NCBI GenBank assembly: GCA_045591985.1 | Contig: JAZNTV010000035.1 | Span: forward strand, 1-64,000 | Source: SIG588 sp045591985 | Lineage (GTDB): Bacteria > Bacillota > Clostridia > Oscillospirales > Acutalibacteraceae | Direction of reading: 5' to 3' | DNA length: 64,000 nucleotides | Position numbers and translations under genes: made by a program | The notes under the pieces: model-generated | Databases searched by the model: none | The model's input: the letters and a program-made list of their open reading frames with translations, nothing else | What the model was told of the DNA's origin: nothing | Shown here: positions 16,970 through 25,448 of the stretch, piece by piece | Numbering within the stretch: the first letter of the stretch is position 1 | Layout of the letters: each line of letters begins with the position of its first letter

Positions 16970-16998
16970 ATTATATCATATATGCCACGCGGTGGCAA
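16970..16998 (-). promoter_or_regulatory. Sigma-A promoter of the ruvC operon
   Basis: Minus strand: TTGCCA (16993-16998), 17-bp spacer, TATAAT (16970-16975). The start point would be near 16963, about 25 nt before the ruvC GTG. Confidence 0.8.
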
Positions 16999-17033
16999 TA
17001 TCCGAACGGATAAAATTTACATTTTGTTTGCAC

Positions 17034-17066
17034 AAAAAAGCCGCCCGTTTTTCAACGGGCGGCTTT
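17034..17066 (-). terminator. Intrinsic terminator of ftsZ
   Basis: A GC-rich stem AGCCGCCCGTT/AACGGGCGGCT (17039-17063) has a short A/T loop and, on the minus strand, a run of T residues after it. It lies 13 bp past the ftsZ stop and separates ftsZ from the ruvC promoter. Confidence 0.85.
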
Positions 17067-17078
17067 GAAAAGCACGGA

Positions 17079-18152
17079 TTAGAAATTGTTATTGCTGTCT
17101 TTCTTGCCGAAGAAACCGAGCACGTCGATGTAATCGTCGTCCGCCGAAGCCGTCGGTGCCGTCACGCCGCCGAGCGTAGTGGCCGCCTCGGACGATGTAC
17201 CGTCAAAGCCGGTCGCGATCACGGTGATGAACATTTCATCGTTCAACTTTTCATCCAGCGCAACACCCCAGATGATGGTGGCGTCCGGATGCACCGCGCG
17301 CGAGATCATGGACGAGGCGATATCCACGTCTTCCATGTCGATATCGGCCGAAGCCGTGATGTTGATGATCACGCCGTGAGCGCCGTCGATCGAGGTCTCG
17401 AGCAGGGGGCTGGCGATCGCTTCTTTTGCCGCATTCTCCGCCTTCTCTTTGCCTTCCGCGTGGCCGACGCCCATATGGGCATACCCCGCGTCTTTCATGA
17501 TCGCGGTAACATCGGCGAAGTCCAAGTTGACCATCGCGTTGACTTTGATGAGCTGCGAGATGCTCTGTACGCCCTGGCGCAACACATCGTCCGCCATATC
17601 GAAAGCGTTGTTCAGCGTGATACGCACTTCGCTCACCTGCTTCAGGCGCTCATTCGGAATAACGATCAAGCTGTCCACATGTTCACGCAGATTGGCAATG
17701 CCCGCCTCGGCCTGTTCCATGCGCTTGCGACCTTCGAACAGGAAGGGCTTTGTCACGATACCGACCGTGAGGATACCCATATCACGCGCAATTTCCGCCA
17801 CCACGGGAGCCGCACCCGTACCGGTGCCGCCGCCCATACCGGCCGTGATGAACACCATGTCGGTGCCCTTCAACGCGTTCACGATCTCGTCGTGGCTTTC
17901 TTCCGCCGCACGCTGACCCTTTTCGGGATTAGCGCCTGCGCCCCAGCCGTGAGTCAGTTTCTCACCGATCTGGATCTTCATCGTCGCCTGCGAACGATTG
18001 AGCGCCTGACGGTCGGTATTGACCGCCACAAACTCAACACCCGCCACGCCCGAACGGACCATGCGATCCACAGCGTTACCGCCGCCGCCGCCGACACCGA
18101 CCACTTTTATTTGAATACCATCCATAAATTCGTCGTCAAACTGAAAAGCCAT
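17079..18152 (-). CDS. ftsZ: Cell division protein FtsZ
   Basis: 357-residue tubulin-like GTPase that forms the Z ring. The N-terminal KVVGVGGGGGNAVDRM loop, the tubulin signature GGGTGTGAAPV and the T7 loop region NLDFADVTAIM are all present. The C-terminus ends in DYIDVLGFFGKK, matching the short conserved tail that binds FtsA/SepF-type partners, after an unusually brief linker. ATG 18150-18152 follows AGGAGG at 7 nt; an upstream in-frame start at 18170 is not needed. It has its own promoter and terminator, so is separable from the rest of the dcw cluster. No ftsA is adjacent. Confidence 0.97.
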   Translation of the reverse strand: MAFQFDDEFMDGIQIKVVGVGGGGGNAVDRMVRSGVAGVEFVAVNTDRQALNRSQATMKIQIGEKLTHGWGAGANPEKGQRAAEESHDEIVNALKGTDMVFITAGMGGGTGTGAAPVVAEIARDMGILTVGIVTKPFLFEGRKRMEQAEAGIANLREHVDSLIVIPNERLKQVSEVRITLNNAFDMADDVLRQGVQSISQLIKVNAMVNLDFADVTAIMKDAGYAHMGVGHAEGKEKAENAAKEAIASPLLETSIDGAHGVIINITASADIDMEDVDIASSMISRAVHPDATIIWGVALDEKLNDEMFITVIATGFDGTSSEAATTLGGVTAPTASADDDYIDVLGFFGKKDSNNNF

Positions 18153-18223
18153 TGCTTTTTCCTCCTGCACACTTTATTTTGTCTATGGGCATACTCACCC
18201 TAATTTACAATTACACTGTTATC

Positions 18224-18252
18224 ATTCTACCATACACGCAGAATAAATTCAA
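18224..18252 (-). promoter_or_regulatory. Sigma-A promoter of ftsZ
   Basis: Minus strand: TTGAAT (18247-18252), 17-bp spacer, TAGAAT (18224-18229), leaving about 65 nt of leader before the ftsZ ATG. Confidence 0.75.
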
Positions 18253-18300
18253 CTGCTTTTTACGCATTTTTTCGAAAAATTGTAAACTTTTTTTGCACAT

Positions 18301-18330
18301 AAAAAAATACGGTGCACGTGTGCACCGTAT
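18301..18330 (-). terminator. Intrinsic terminator of the mraZ-ftsQ operon
   Basis: A near-palindromic stem ATACGGTGCAC/GTGCACCGTAT (18307-18330) is followed on the minus strand by seven T residues, 5 bp past the ftsQ stop. Confidence 0.8.
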
Positions 18331-18334
18331 GATT

Positions 18335-19243
18335 TTACGCCGTAGTGGTCGTCGTTCCCGCCTCGGTCGTTTCACCGTCGGGTGTGGTGGTTGTCGCAGT
18401 GGTGGTCGCCGTCAACAGATCGCGCGGTGTAAACACCGCCATAGTGCCGTCTTCCGAAAACGAACTGACATCCAATTGGCCCATCGCCTGTTCGCCGTAT
18501 TGTCGTTCAATACCGGGCAGTGCGGATTTTACCACCCCGATCTCATGGGTAAGATTGGAGTCGTTTCCGAGTTTGACCGTAATGCGGTTGTTCCAATTGA
18601 TACGCAGATCACTCTTGTTCGACAGATCGATCTCACACACACCGTCCAGTTCGTACTTCTCGAACGCCGCCAGCAGTTCGGTCACAATGGCAAACGAGCG
18701 ATCATCCATCGCCTGCTCACCCACCGCCTTGCCGATCGCTTCGCCGCCTTTCAAATACAAAGCGCGAAGCGGACGGTCGGACTCCACCGGCATTGTCTCC
18801 AAAATGCGACCGTTCGAACCGACCGCCAACCATTTCCCACCGCCGTACATCACACCGATCTCGTCGGTCTCACTCACGGCAATGTTCAATTTGTTGTATG
18901 CCGTATTGGTCACTTTCACGTTTTGAATGTAGGGGAAGGCTGCCAACACCCGTTCGCTCGCCTCTGCTTTATCTATCGACCAGATGCTCTGGCCAAGCGA
19001 AAGACCGCTTTGCTGGATGATCGCCTCTTTCAGATAGCGCGTTTCACCCGACACGGTGATCTCTTTGAGCGAGAACATCGACTCCTTCTTCTCGCCGGTC
19101 GGCTTGTTGTCGCCCTTCAGCGCCACATCCGCCAACACGTTCGCCAGAATCAGCGCCACCACCATGAAAAACAGGATGCACACCGTTGTAAAACGGCTTA
19201 CACGCCGTTTCTTTTTCACTTTGGTTCGTGTCTGCCGTGCCAT
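18335..19243 (-). CDS. ftsQ: Division protein FtsQ/DivIB (POTRA domain)
   Basis: 302 residues: a basic cytoplasmic tail (KVKKKRRVSRF), one transmembrane helix (VCILFFMVVALILANVLA), then a POTRA domain (FSLKEITVSGETRYLKEAI, FPYIQNVKVTNTAYNKLNIAV) and the FtsQ/DivIB beta domain. It bridges early and late divisome proteins with FtsL and FtsB/DivIC on the outer face. The C-terminus is an unusual Thr-rich tail (TATTTATTTT ... TTTTTA). ATG 19241-19243 follows GGAGGCGAAAC, and both lie inside the murA frame, which runs 200 bp into this gene. Confidence 0.88.
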   Translation of the reverse strand: MARQTRTKVKKKRRVSRFTTVCILFFMVVALILANVLADVALKGDNKPTGEKKESMFSLKEITVSGETRYLKEAIIQQSGLSLGQSIWSIDKAEASERVLAAFPYIQNVKVTNTAYNKLNIAVSETDEIGVMYGGGKWLAVGSNGRILETMPVESDRPLRALYLKGGEAIGKAVGEQAMDDRSFAIVTELLAAFEKYELDGVCEIDLSNKSDLRINWNNRITVKLGNDSNLTHEIGVVKSALPGIERQYGEQAMGQLDVSSFSEDGTMAVFTPRDLLTATTTATTTTPDGETTEAGTTTTTA

Positions 19244-20504
19244 GTTTCGCCTCCGTTCGTTTTATCGTCCCGCCGATCGCCGTCAGCGTCCCTTCCATAT
19301 CCTCATAACCGCGGTCGAGATGGTGTAATTCACCGATCACGGTCGTTCCTTCCGCCGCCAGTGCCGCCACAGCCAGCGCAGCCCCGCCGCGCAGATCGGT
19401 ACAGGCAACTCCCGTACCAAACAACGCCGGGCGCCCCTCCACTACCGCCACGCGATCCTCCACCTTGATGCACGCTCCCATACGGCAAAGTTCACCCGCG
19501 TACTTATAGCGGCTTTCAAATATCGTTTCCACAAATACCCCCGTGCCTTCCGCCACCGCACACATGGCAAGCAACGGCGCCGCCGCATCGGTGGGGAACC
19601 CCGGATACGGCATGGTGCGCACCGTGCGTACACGGTGCAGACGCGGAGGGGCGCTGAGTAGCAAGGCGTCGCCCCACAACGTCAGCCGACATCCCGCCTC
19701 TTCAAACGGCGGCAACACCGGCATCAAATGTTCGGTTTCGACGTTTTGCAACACCGCCGTGCCGCCCGTCGCCGCGACCGCTGCCATATACGTAGCCGCT
19801 TCGATGCGATCGGGTATTACACGGTGAGAACAACCGTGAAGCGTCGCCACCCCTTCTACCGTCACGGTACTTTCACCGGCACCGCGAATGCGGGCACCGC
19901 ATCGGGTCAAAAAGGCACACAGATCGGATATTTCGGGCTCACGCGCCGCGTTGCGCAACACGGTGGTGCCCTTGGCAGTCGCCGCCGCGATCAACACATT
20001 TTCGGTCGCTCCCACGCTGGGGAACGGCAATGTGATGGCGGCACCGTGCAGCCCCTTCGGCACGCGACAATGCAACACGCCGAATTCCTCATGGATCACC
20101 GCCCCCATGCGTCGCAACGACAACAGGTGCAGATCGATCGGGCGAGGGCCCAGTTCGCACCCGCCGGGGAAGGAAAGTGCCGCCTCGCCGCACCGCGCCA
20201 GGATCGCCCCCAAAAACACAATGGACGAACGCATCTCCCGCATCAATCCTTCGGGGATATCGCGGCGGCAAACCGCCTCCGCCTGCACGGTGACAACGCC
20301 GTCCGCACGCACCGCACAACACCCGAGATGCCTCAAAATGCGCATAGCCACATCCACGTCCGACAACCGCGGACAATTATGTAATTCGCATTCGTCTTTT
20401 GTCAGCAGTGTGGCCGCGAGCAGCGGCAACGCACTGTTTTTAGCGCCGTGGATCTTCACAACGCCATCCAGCCGACGGCCTCCTTCAATTATCAGCCGCT
20501 CCAT
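19044..20504 (-). CDS. murA: UDP-N-acetylglucosamine 1-carboxyvinyltransferase MurA, with C-terminal read-through into ftsQ
   Basis: First committed step of peptidoglycan synthesis (enolpyruvyl transfer to UDP-GlcNAc). Start ATG 20502-20504 with AAGGAG 8 nt upstream. Substrate-binding KIHGAKNSALP and the catalytic-loop Cys in GGCELGPRPID are intact, as is the closing segment LDRGYEDMEGTLTAIGG. MurA normally ends a few residues after this point, near residue 418, but this frame continues about 67 residues through the ftsQ coding region to 19044, giving 486 residues. In the ftsQ frame a TAA sits right at the expected end (near 19264), so a single-base indel would explain the extension. Confidence 0.88.
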   Translation of the reverse strand: MERLIIEGGRRLDGVVKIHGAKNSALPLLAATLLTKDECELHNCPRLSDVDVAMRILRHLGCCAVRADGVVTVQAEAVCRRDIPEGLMREMRSSIVFLGAILARCGEAALSFPGGCELGPRPIDLHLLSLRRMGAVIHEEFGVLHCRVPKGLHGAAITLPFPSVGATENVLIAAATAKGTTVLRNAAREPEISDLCAFLTRCGARIRGAGESTVTVEGVATLHGCSHRVIPDRIEAATYMAAVAATGGTAVLQNVETEHLMPVLPPFEEAGCRLTLWGDALLLSAPPRLHRVRTVRTMPYPGFPTDAAAPLLAMCAVAEGTGVFVETIFESRYKYAGELCRMGACIKVEDRVAVVEGRPALFGTGVACTDLRGGAALAVAALAAEGTTVIGELHHLDRGYEDMEGTLTAIGGTIKRTEAKHGTADTNQSEKETACKPFYNGVHPVFHGGGADSGERVGGCGAEGRQQADRREEGVDVLAQRDHRVG

Positions 20505-20595
20505 ACTCCGCACTCCTTCGGAAAAAGCCTGAAACTCAGCGCAAAGAACCCCCTATGCGCCTGCATCCCATCTTATGCCGAAGCGGTGCGTTATG

Positions 20596-21714
20596 TTATT
20601 GTTTTATCAGCGGTTCCAGTGCCGCCAAAATGCGGTCGTCCACATCCCGAATAGCCGCAGCGGCGGCGTTTTCCGCCATCCGTTGCCGTTTGGCAGGATC
20701 GGCCAATATACTTTCAAGTGCCTGCCACAGGGAATCTCCCGTGAGATCTTTTTCCTCGATACACACGGCGGCCCCTTTGTTCACAAGCGCCATCGCATTG
20801 TGGTATTGGTGATTTTCCGCCACATAGGGCGAGGGGATCAATACCGCCGGTTTTCCTGCCGCAGGCAATTCGGTAAGGGTCATTGCCCCGCAACGGGAGA
20901 CCACCACGTCCGCCGCCGCCATACAGCGCGGCATATCGTCTATGTAGTCGCGCACCCAAATTCCGTCGCCGTGCAACGGCACTCCCGCCGCCTCAAGCGC
21001 CGCCTTGGTCTGTTCGTATTCGCGTTTTCCCGTTGCATGAATATGCTGTAATCCGCCCTCTTTATGGCTGCGACACAGCACGTCGGTCATGGTTTCGTTG
21101 ATGCGCCGTGCACCGAGACTGCCGCCGACCGACAACACCAACGGGCGATCGTCGAGCCCCAATTCACGCCGCGCCGTTTCACGGTCGGCACTTTGGAACC
21201 CTCGGTGAATGGGATTGCCGGTCACCACCGTTTTGGCTTCGGACGGCAGGTGTTTTGCCGCCGCCTCGTCGCACAGCATAATAACATCTGCCCATTTCGA
21301 AAGCATCTTTACCGTCACACCGGGAAAAGCATTAGATTCGTGTACCGCCACGGGAATACCCATCTGTGCCGCACGACGCAGGATCGGCCCGCTGACGTAA
21401 CCGCCCGTACCGATGGCAATATCCGGCTGAAATTCCTTCAAAATGCGGGTGCATGCCGAAGTCGCCGCCACAGCACACCACGCCGCCGCCACGTTGCGTC
21501 CGATGTTTTTAAGGGTCAGACGCCGCTGAAAGCCACGCACATCCACCGTTTTTAAGGTGTAGCCCGCCGCCGGGACCAACGTCTCTTCCATACGTCCCTT
21601 CGCTCCCACAAACAGGAACTCCGCATCGGGATAGCGACGGCGCAAGATCGCCGCAATTGCGAGTGCGGGGTTGATGTGGCCGCCCGTACCGCCACCCGTC
21701 ATCAATACACGCAT
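20596..21714 (-). CDS. murG: Lipid II synthase glycosyltransferase MurG
   Basis: 372 residues, GT28 fold. It adds GlcNAc to lipid I on the inner membrane face. The N-terminal MTGGGTGGHINPALAIA loop and C-terminal SRCGAMTLTELPAAGKPAVLIPSP UDP-GlcNAc-binding region are both typical. ATG 21712-21714 follows GAGGAG at 9 nt. It lies 6 bp after ftsW and 92 bp before murA, inside the dcw operon. Confidence 0.96.
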   Translation of the reverse strand: MRVLMTGGGTGGHINPALAIAAILRRRYPDAEFLFVGAKGRMEETLVPAAGYTLKTVDVRGFQRRLTLKNIGRNVAAAWCAVAATSACTRILKEFQPDIAIGTGGYVSGPILRRAAQMGIPVAVHESNAFPGVTVKMLSKWADVIMLCDEAAAKHLPSEAKTVVTGNPIHRGFQSADRETARRELGLDDRPLVLSVGGSLGARRINETMTDVLCRSHKEGGLQHIHATGKREYEQTKAALEAAGVPLHGDGIWVRDYIDDMPRCMAAADVVVSRCGAMTLTELPAAGKPAVLIPSPYVAENHQYHNAMALVNKGAAVCIEEKDLTGDSLWQALESILADPAKRQRMAENAAAAAIRDVDDRILAALEPLIKQ

Positions 21715-21720
21715 ACGTTA

Positions 21721-22923
21721 CTACTCCTCAATCCAATCGTTATGCAGGCGTTTCTGCCCGCGAGAGATGGACAAAATAATCCCCATCTGCCCCAACAACA
21801 TAACAAGTGATGTGCCGCCGTAGCTGAAGAACGGCAGACTGATACCCGTGTTGGGAAACAGATTGGATACCACCGCCAGATTCAGCGCTACCTGTAATCC
21901 GATCTGTGCCGTAAGACCGACAGCCAGCATAAACCCGAATTTGTCTTTCGCCTTCATGGCGATGGTAAACCCGCGCCACACCAATGCGGCAAACAACAAA
22001 ATGATAATGACCGCACCGACAAAGCCCAACTCTTCACACACCACCGCAAACACAAAATCGTTTTGCGGTTCCGGCAAAAAGAGATGCTTTTGCCGCGAAT
22101 TGCCGAGCCCCTGCCCAAGTAGGCCGCCCGAGCCGATGGCATACAGCGATTGCACCGTCTGCCACGCTTGGTCGCGCATCTCGCCCGCATAACTTTCAAA
22201 CGGTTCAAGCCAAACCAAAATGCGGTCGTATTCATACCCTTTGACAAACACCATGAAATAGGCGCCGATCGCGCCGACCGCCAACAAAGCCACCAGTGCC
22301 AACACATTGCTTCCGCCGACAAACATCATCACCAATCCGATGGCAGCAAGCAAAATGGTACCCGACAGGTGCGGTTCCAACACGACCAGCGCGCACACCG
22401 CGCCCAGAATGAGCAAAAACGGCCAAAAGCCAACGGTCAGTTTTTTCATGCGTTTGTGGTTGAGCGACACCATATGGGCAAACAACACGATGAGGGCGAA
22501 TTTCGCCACCTCCGACGGCTGAAACTGACCGATACCGGGCAAACGGATCCAACGACGGATACCGCTGGCGGAAGGGAGAAAAAAGACGATAATCAAAAGA
22601 ATAAACGAAACACCCATCAGCGGCAAAGCGGCACGATGCCACCAGTGATAATCCACACAGGAACAGGCGAGCATCGCCACCACCCCGATAAGGGCAAAGA
22701 TCATCTGCTTTTTTATATAAAAATAACTGTCGCCGTCGTTGTAATAGGCATACACGAAGCTGGCGGAGAACATACAGATCAATCCGATCGACAGCACAAG
22801 CAACAACAGAATCAAAAACGGCATATCAAAGCCGCCCACCGCCAGCAAGCCGTAAGCACGCTTCTTTTTCTTCTTTACGGGCGTGCCCGCACTGCGCGCC
22901 GTCTCTTGTCCGTTCATAGCCAT
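21721..22923 (-). CDS. ftsW: SEDS-family peptidoglycan glycosyltransferase FtsW/SpoVE
   Basis: 400 residues, about ten transmembrane helices after a basic cytoplasmic tail (VKKKKKRAYG). SEDS landmarks: the GIRRWIRLPGIGQFQPSEVAKFALI segment, PEPQNDFVFAVVCEELGF and GISLPFFSYGGTSLVMLLGQMGI. It polymerises lipid II with the division PBP encoded three genes upstream. The position between mraY and murG is that of FtsW; in spore formers SpoVE occupies the same place and the two cannot be separated here. RBS GGGAGG precedes ATG 22923. Confidence 0.93.
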   Translation of the reverse strand: MAMNGQETARSAGTPVKKKKKRAYGLLAVGGFDMPFLILLLLVLSIGLICMFSASFVYAYYNDGDSYFYIKKQMIFALIGVVAMLACSCVDYHWWHRAALPLMGVSFILLIIVFFLPSASGIRRWIRLPGIGQFQPSEVAKFALIVLFAHMVSLNHKRMKKLTVGFWPFLLILGAVCALVVLEPHLSGTILLAAIGLVMMFVGGSNVLALVALLAVGAIGAYFMVFVKGYEYDRILVWLEPFESYAGEMRDQAWQTVQSLYAIGSGGLLGQGLGNSRQKHLFLPEPQNDFVFAVVCEELGFVGAVIIILLFAALVWRGFTIAMKAKDKFGFMLAVGLTAQIGLQVALNLAVVSNLFPNTGISLPFFSYGGTSLVMLLGQMGIILSISRGQKRLHNDWIEE

Positions 22924-22951
22924 ACGGTCACCTCCCGAAAAATTCGATACG

Positions 22952-23977
22952 TCATGCGTACCACTCCAGCAGTAACGCGCCGATACCGCCGACCAGCGTC
23001 ACCGCCGAAAATACGGTAACAATAAACGTCTCGCTCCACCCGCACATCTCAAAATGATGGTGGATAGGACTCATCTTAAAAAGTCGTTTGCCGTGCGTCA
23101 GTTTGAAATATGTCACCTGTAAGATCACCGAAAGCGTTTCGGCAATATAGACGATCCCCACAGGAATCAACAGCAACGGACGATCGATACCGAACGTCAC
23201 CGCGCACAATACACCGCCGAGCGCCAGCGACCCGAGATCCCCCATAAACACCTTGGCGGGGTGCAAATTCCACACCAGGAATCCCAAAACACCGCCGATC
23301 ATGGCCGCGGCGATCAGTCCTTGCCCCATGGCACCGTAGAAACCCGCCAACACCAACAGCGGGATCAGTGCAATGACGGTGATACTGCCGCACAAGCCGT
23401 CTACGCCGTCGGTAATATTGACCGCATTGGTCGCTCCCACCACAATGAAGATGCCGAGCGGAATGTACCACCAACCGAGATCCACCTCGCCTGCAAACGG
23501 GATATGCATTTTCCCCTCACTGCACAAATAGAGCGACGCCACATAGGAAGCCGCCACCAACAGTTGCCACACCAATTTTTGGCGTTCGGTAAGCCCCAGA
23601 TTGCGTTTTTTGACTACTTTGATGTAATCGTCGGCAAACCCGATGGCTGCGCAACCGAACACCAACAACACACCCGCCGCGAAGCGTGTGATCGCCCCGT
23701 TGGTACGAAACACCGCCAACGCCGGCCATTTATCCGACAACGCACAGCAGAGTGGCACCGCCAACAGAAGCGCCGCCGCCATGCCGACCAAAAACAACAG
23801 GCCGCCCATAGTGGGTGTCCCCTGTTTTTTTTGATGCCACGAAGGGCCGACTTCACGAATAGTCTGTCCAAAACGCAAGCGATGTAACCACGGGATCAAC
23901 CATCGTCCCGAAAGCGCGCTGACCGCAAACGCCACCGTTGCTGTCAACAGAAAACAAAGGATCTGCTGAAAATTCAT
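22952..23977 (-). CDS. mraY: Phospho-MurNAc-pentapeptide transferase MraY
   Basis: 341 residues, ten predicted membrane helices. It makes lipid I from UDP-MurNAc-pentapeptide and undecaprenyl phosphate. Catalytic and binding stretches are visible: KKQGTPTMGGLLFL, FADDYIKVVKKRNLGL, TNAVNITDGVDGLCGS, FMGDLGSLALGG, and the HHHFE motif in SPIHHHFEMCGW. Ends 29 bp before ftsW and begins 4 bp after murE. murF and murD, which usually flank it, are missing. Confidence 0.96.
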   Translation of the reverse strand: MNFQQILCFLLTATVAFAVSALSGRWLIPWLHRLRFGQTIREVGPSWHQKKQGTPTMGGLLFLVGMAAALLLAVPLCCALSDKWPALAVFRTNGAITRFAAGVLLVFGCAAIGFADDYIKVVKKRNLGLTERQKLVWQLLVAASYVASLYLCSEGKMHIPFAGEVDLGWWYIPLGIFIVVGATNAVNITDGVDGLCGSITVIALIPLLVLAGFYGAMGQGLIAAAMIGGVLGFLVWNLHPAKVFMGDLGSLALGGVLCAVTFGIDRPLLLIPVGIVYIAETLSVILQVTYFKLTHGKRLFKMSPIHHHFEMCGWSETFIVTVFSAVTLVGGIGALLLEWYA

Positions 23978-23980
23978 AGT

Positions 23981-25399
23981 TTACCTCCTTGCCTCGGCCA
24001 CGATCTCACGTTCATCGAGATGGATCACGCCGTCGGCCAAGATCTGATAGGTTTCGTGCCCTTTCCCCGCAAGCAACACCGTGTCGCCCGGGCGGGCAGA
24101 AGCCAACGCCGCATGGATGGCGCGGGCACGATTTTCTTCCACAATATACGGAGTATCCTCCTCCCGCACGCCGACTAAGATCTCCTCGATAATACTCATC
24201 GGATCTTCCGAACGCGGGTTGTCGGATGTCACCACCACACGGTCGGACAATTGCGCCGCGATCCGCCCCATTTTCGGGCGCTTGTCACGATCGCGGTCGC
24301 CGCCGCAGCCAAACACGGTAATGAGTTCGCCCTCACAGCATTCTTTTAATGTGCGACAGATGTTGGCCAGGCCGTCGGGTGTGTGGGCGTAATCAATGAT
24401 CACCGTCACCCCTTGGGGACCTTCCACGATCTCTGCCCGTCCTTTCACACCGCGCGCCTCTTCCAGTGCGGCCGCCACAGCGGAAAGCGGAAACCCGAGC
24501 GACAACAAACACGCCGCGGTTGCCATCGCGTTATAGACCGAAAACAAACCGGGAATAGCAAAATGTATGCGTGCAGCCGTATCGCCCGCCTGCAGAAGAA
24601 AATCCACACCGTCGGGACGCGGTGCGATCCGGCGGGCGGTGTAATCCGCCGCCGCGGCGGCGGAATAGGTAACCACCGGAACGGCAACACCCTCGGTCAT
24701 AACCGCCGCCCATGCGTCATCCGCGTTGACGATCGCACGTTTCGCCTGTGAAAACAGGCGCTTTTTGGCCGCCGCATACGCTTCCATCGTACCGTGATAA
24801 TCCAAATGGTCTTGAGTCAAGTTAGTAAAGACAGCGGCATCAAACACACAACCGTCCACACGGTTTTGACACAGCGCATGGGAGGACACTTCCATCACCG
24901 CATAGCTGCATCCCTCCGCCACCATCAGCGCCAGCAGACTTTGCAATTCATACGGATCGGGCGTGGTATGCCCCGAAGGCAACACCCGCTCGCCGATCAT
25001 ATTCTGAATGGTACCGAGAAGGCCCACCTTGTGTCCGCAGGCGGTGAGTGCCGCCTTCAAAAGCCACGTGACGGTCGTTTTGCCGTTGGTACCGGTCACA
25101 CCGATCAAATGCAGTTTTTCGGCGGGGTTACCGAACCAACGCGCACACATCTGCGCCCACAGCGGTCGTGTGGACGGCACGGTGATCTCATCGGCAAGTC
25201 CTTGCGGCACCTCGGTAATGACCACCGCCGCCCCTTTTTTCAGCGCATCGGCGGCATACACATGTCCGTCCTGTGCCGTACCGCGAATACACACGAAAGC
25301 AAATCCGTTCTCCACGCGGCGCGAATCACAGGTAATTCCCGTGATCTCACGATCGGCAATCGGCAACGCGCTTGCCAACAAAGCCGACAACTGCATCAT
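23981..25399 (-). CDS. murE: UDP-MurNAc-tripeptide ligase MurE (meso-DAP type)
   Basis: 472 residues, Mur ligase fold. ATP loop GVTGTNGKTTVTWLL, substrate loop HTTPDPYELQSLL, the central EVSSHALCQNRVDG with the carbamylated-Lys region, and DYAHTPDGLANI. The specificity motif DNPRSEDP matches meso-diaminopimelate-adding enzymes, so the peptidoglycan is inferred to contain DAP. The start is taken as ATG 25397-25399 (GAGGGGA upstream), six codons inside an open GTG. Follows ftsI by 49 bp. Confidence 0.94.
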   Translation of the reverse strand: MMQLSALLASALPIADREITGITCDSRRVENGFAFVCIRGTAQDGHVYAADALKKGAAVVITEVPQGLADEITVPSTRPLWAQMCARWFGNPAEKLHLIGVTGTNGKTTVTWLLKAALTACGHKVGLLGTIQNMIGERVLPSGHTTPDPYELQSLLALMVAEGCSYAVMEVSSHALCQNRVDGCVFDAAVFTNLTQDHLDYHGTMEAYAAAKKRLFSQAKRAIVNADDAWAAVMTEGVAVPVVTYSAAAAADYTARRIAPRPDGVDFLLQAGDTAARIHFAIPGLFSVYNAMATAACLLSLGFPLSAVAAALEEARGVKGRAEIVEGPQGVTVIIDYAHTPDGLANICRTLKECCEGELITVFGCGGDRDRDKRPKMGRIAAQLSDRVVVTSDNPRSEDPMSIIEEILVGVREEDTPYIVEENRARAIHAALASARPGDTVLLAGKGHETYQILADGVIHLDEREIVAEARR

Positions 25400-25448
25400 A
25401 CAGCCACTTCCCCTCACTGTCTTTTACCAGAGTTTCACTCACCCGTTG

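Noticed and set aside
16938..17030. SOS/LexA control of the ruvC operon
   Set aside because: No GAAC-N4-GTTC or similar LexA dyad near the promoter.
18181..18203. Another copy of the TAGGGTGAG repeat in the ftsZ leader
   Set aside because: Only nine bases agree, without the AGCAGT continuation; chance is likely.
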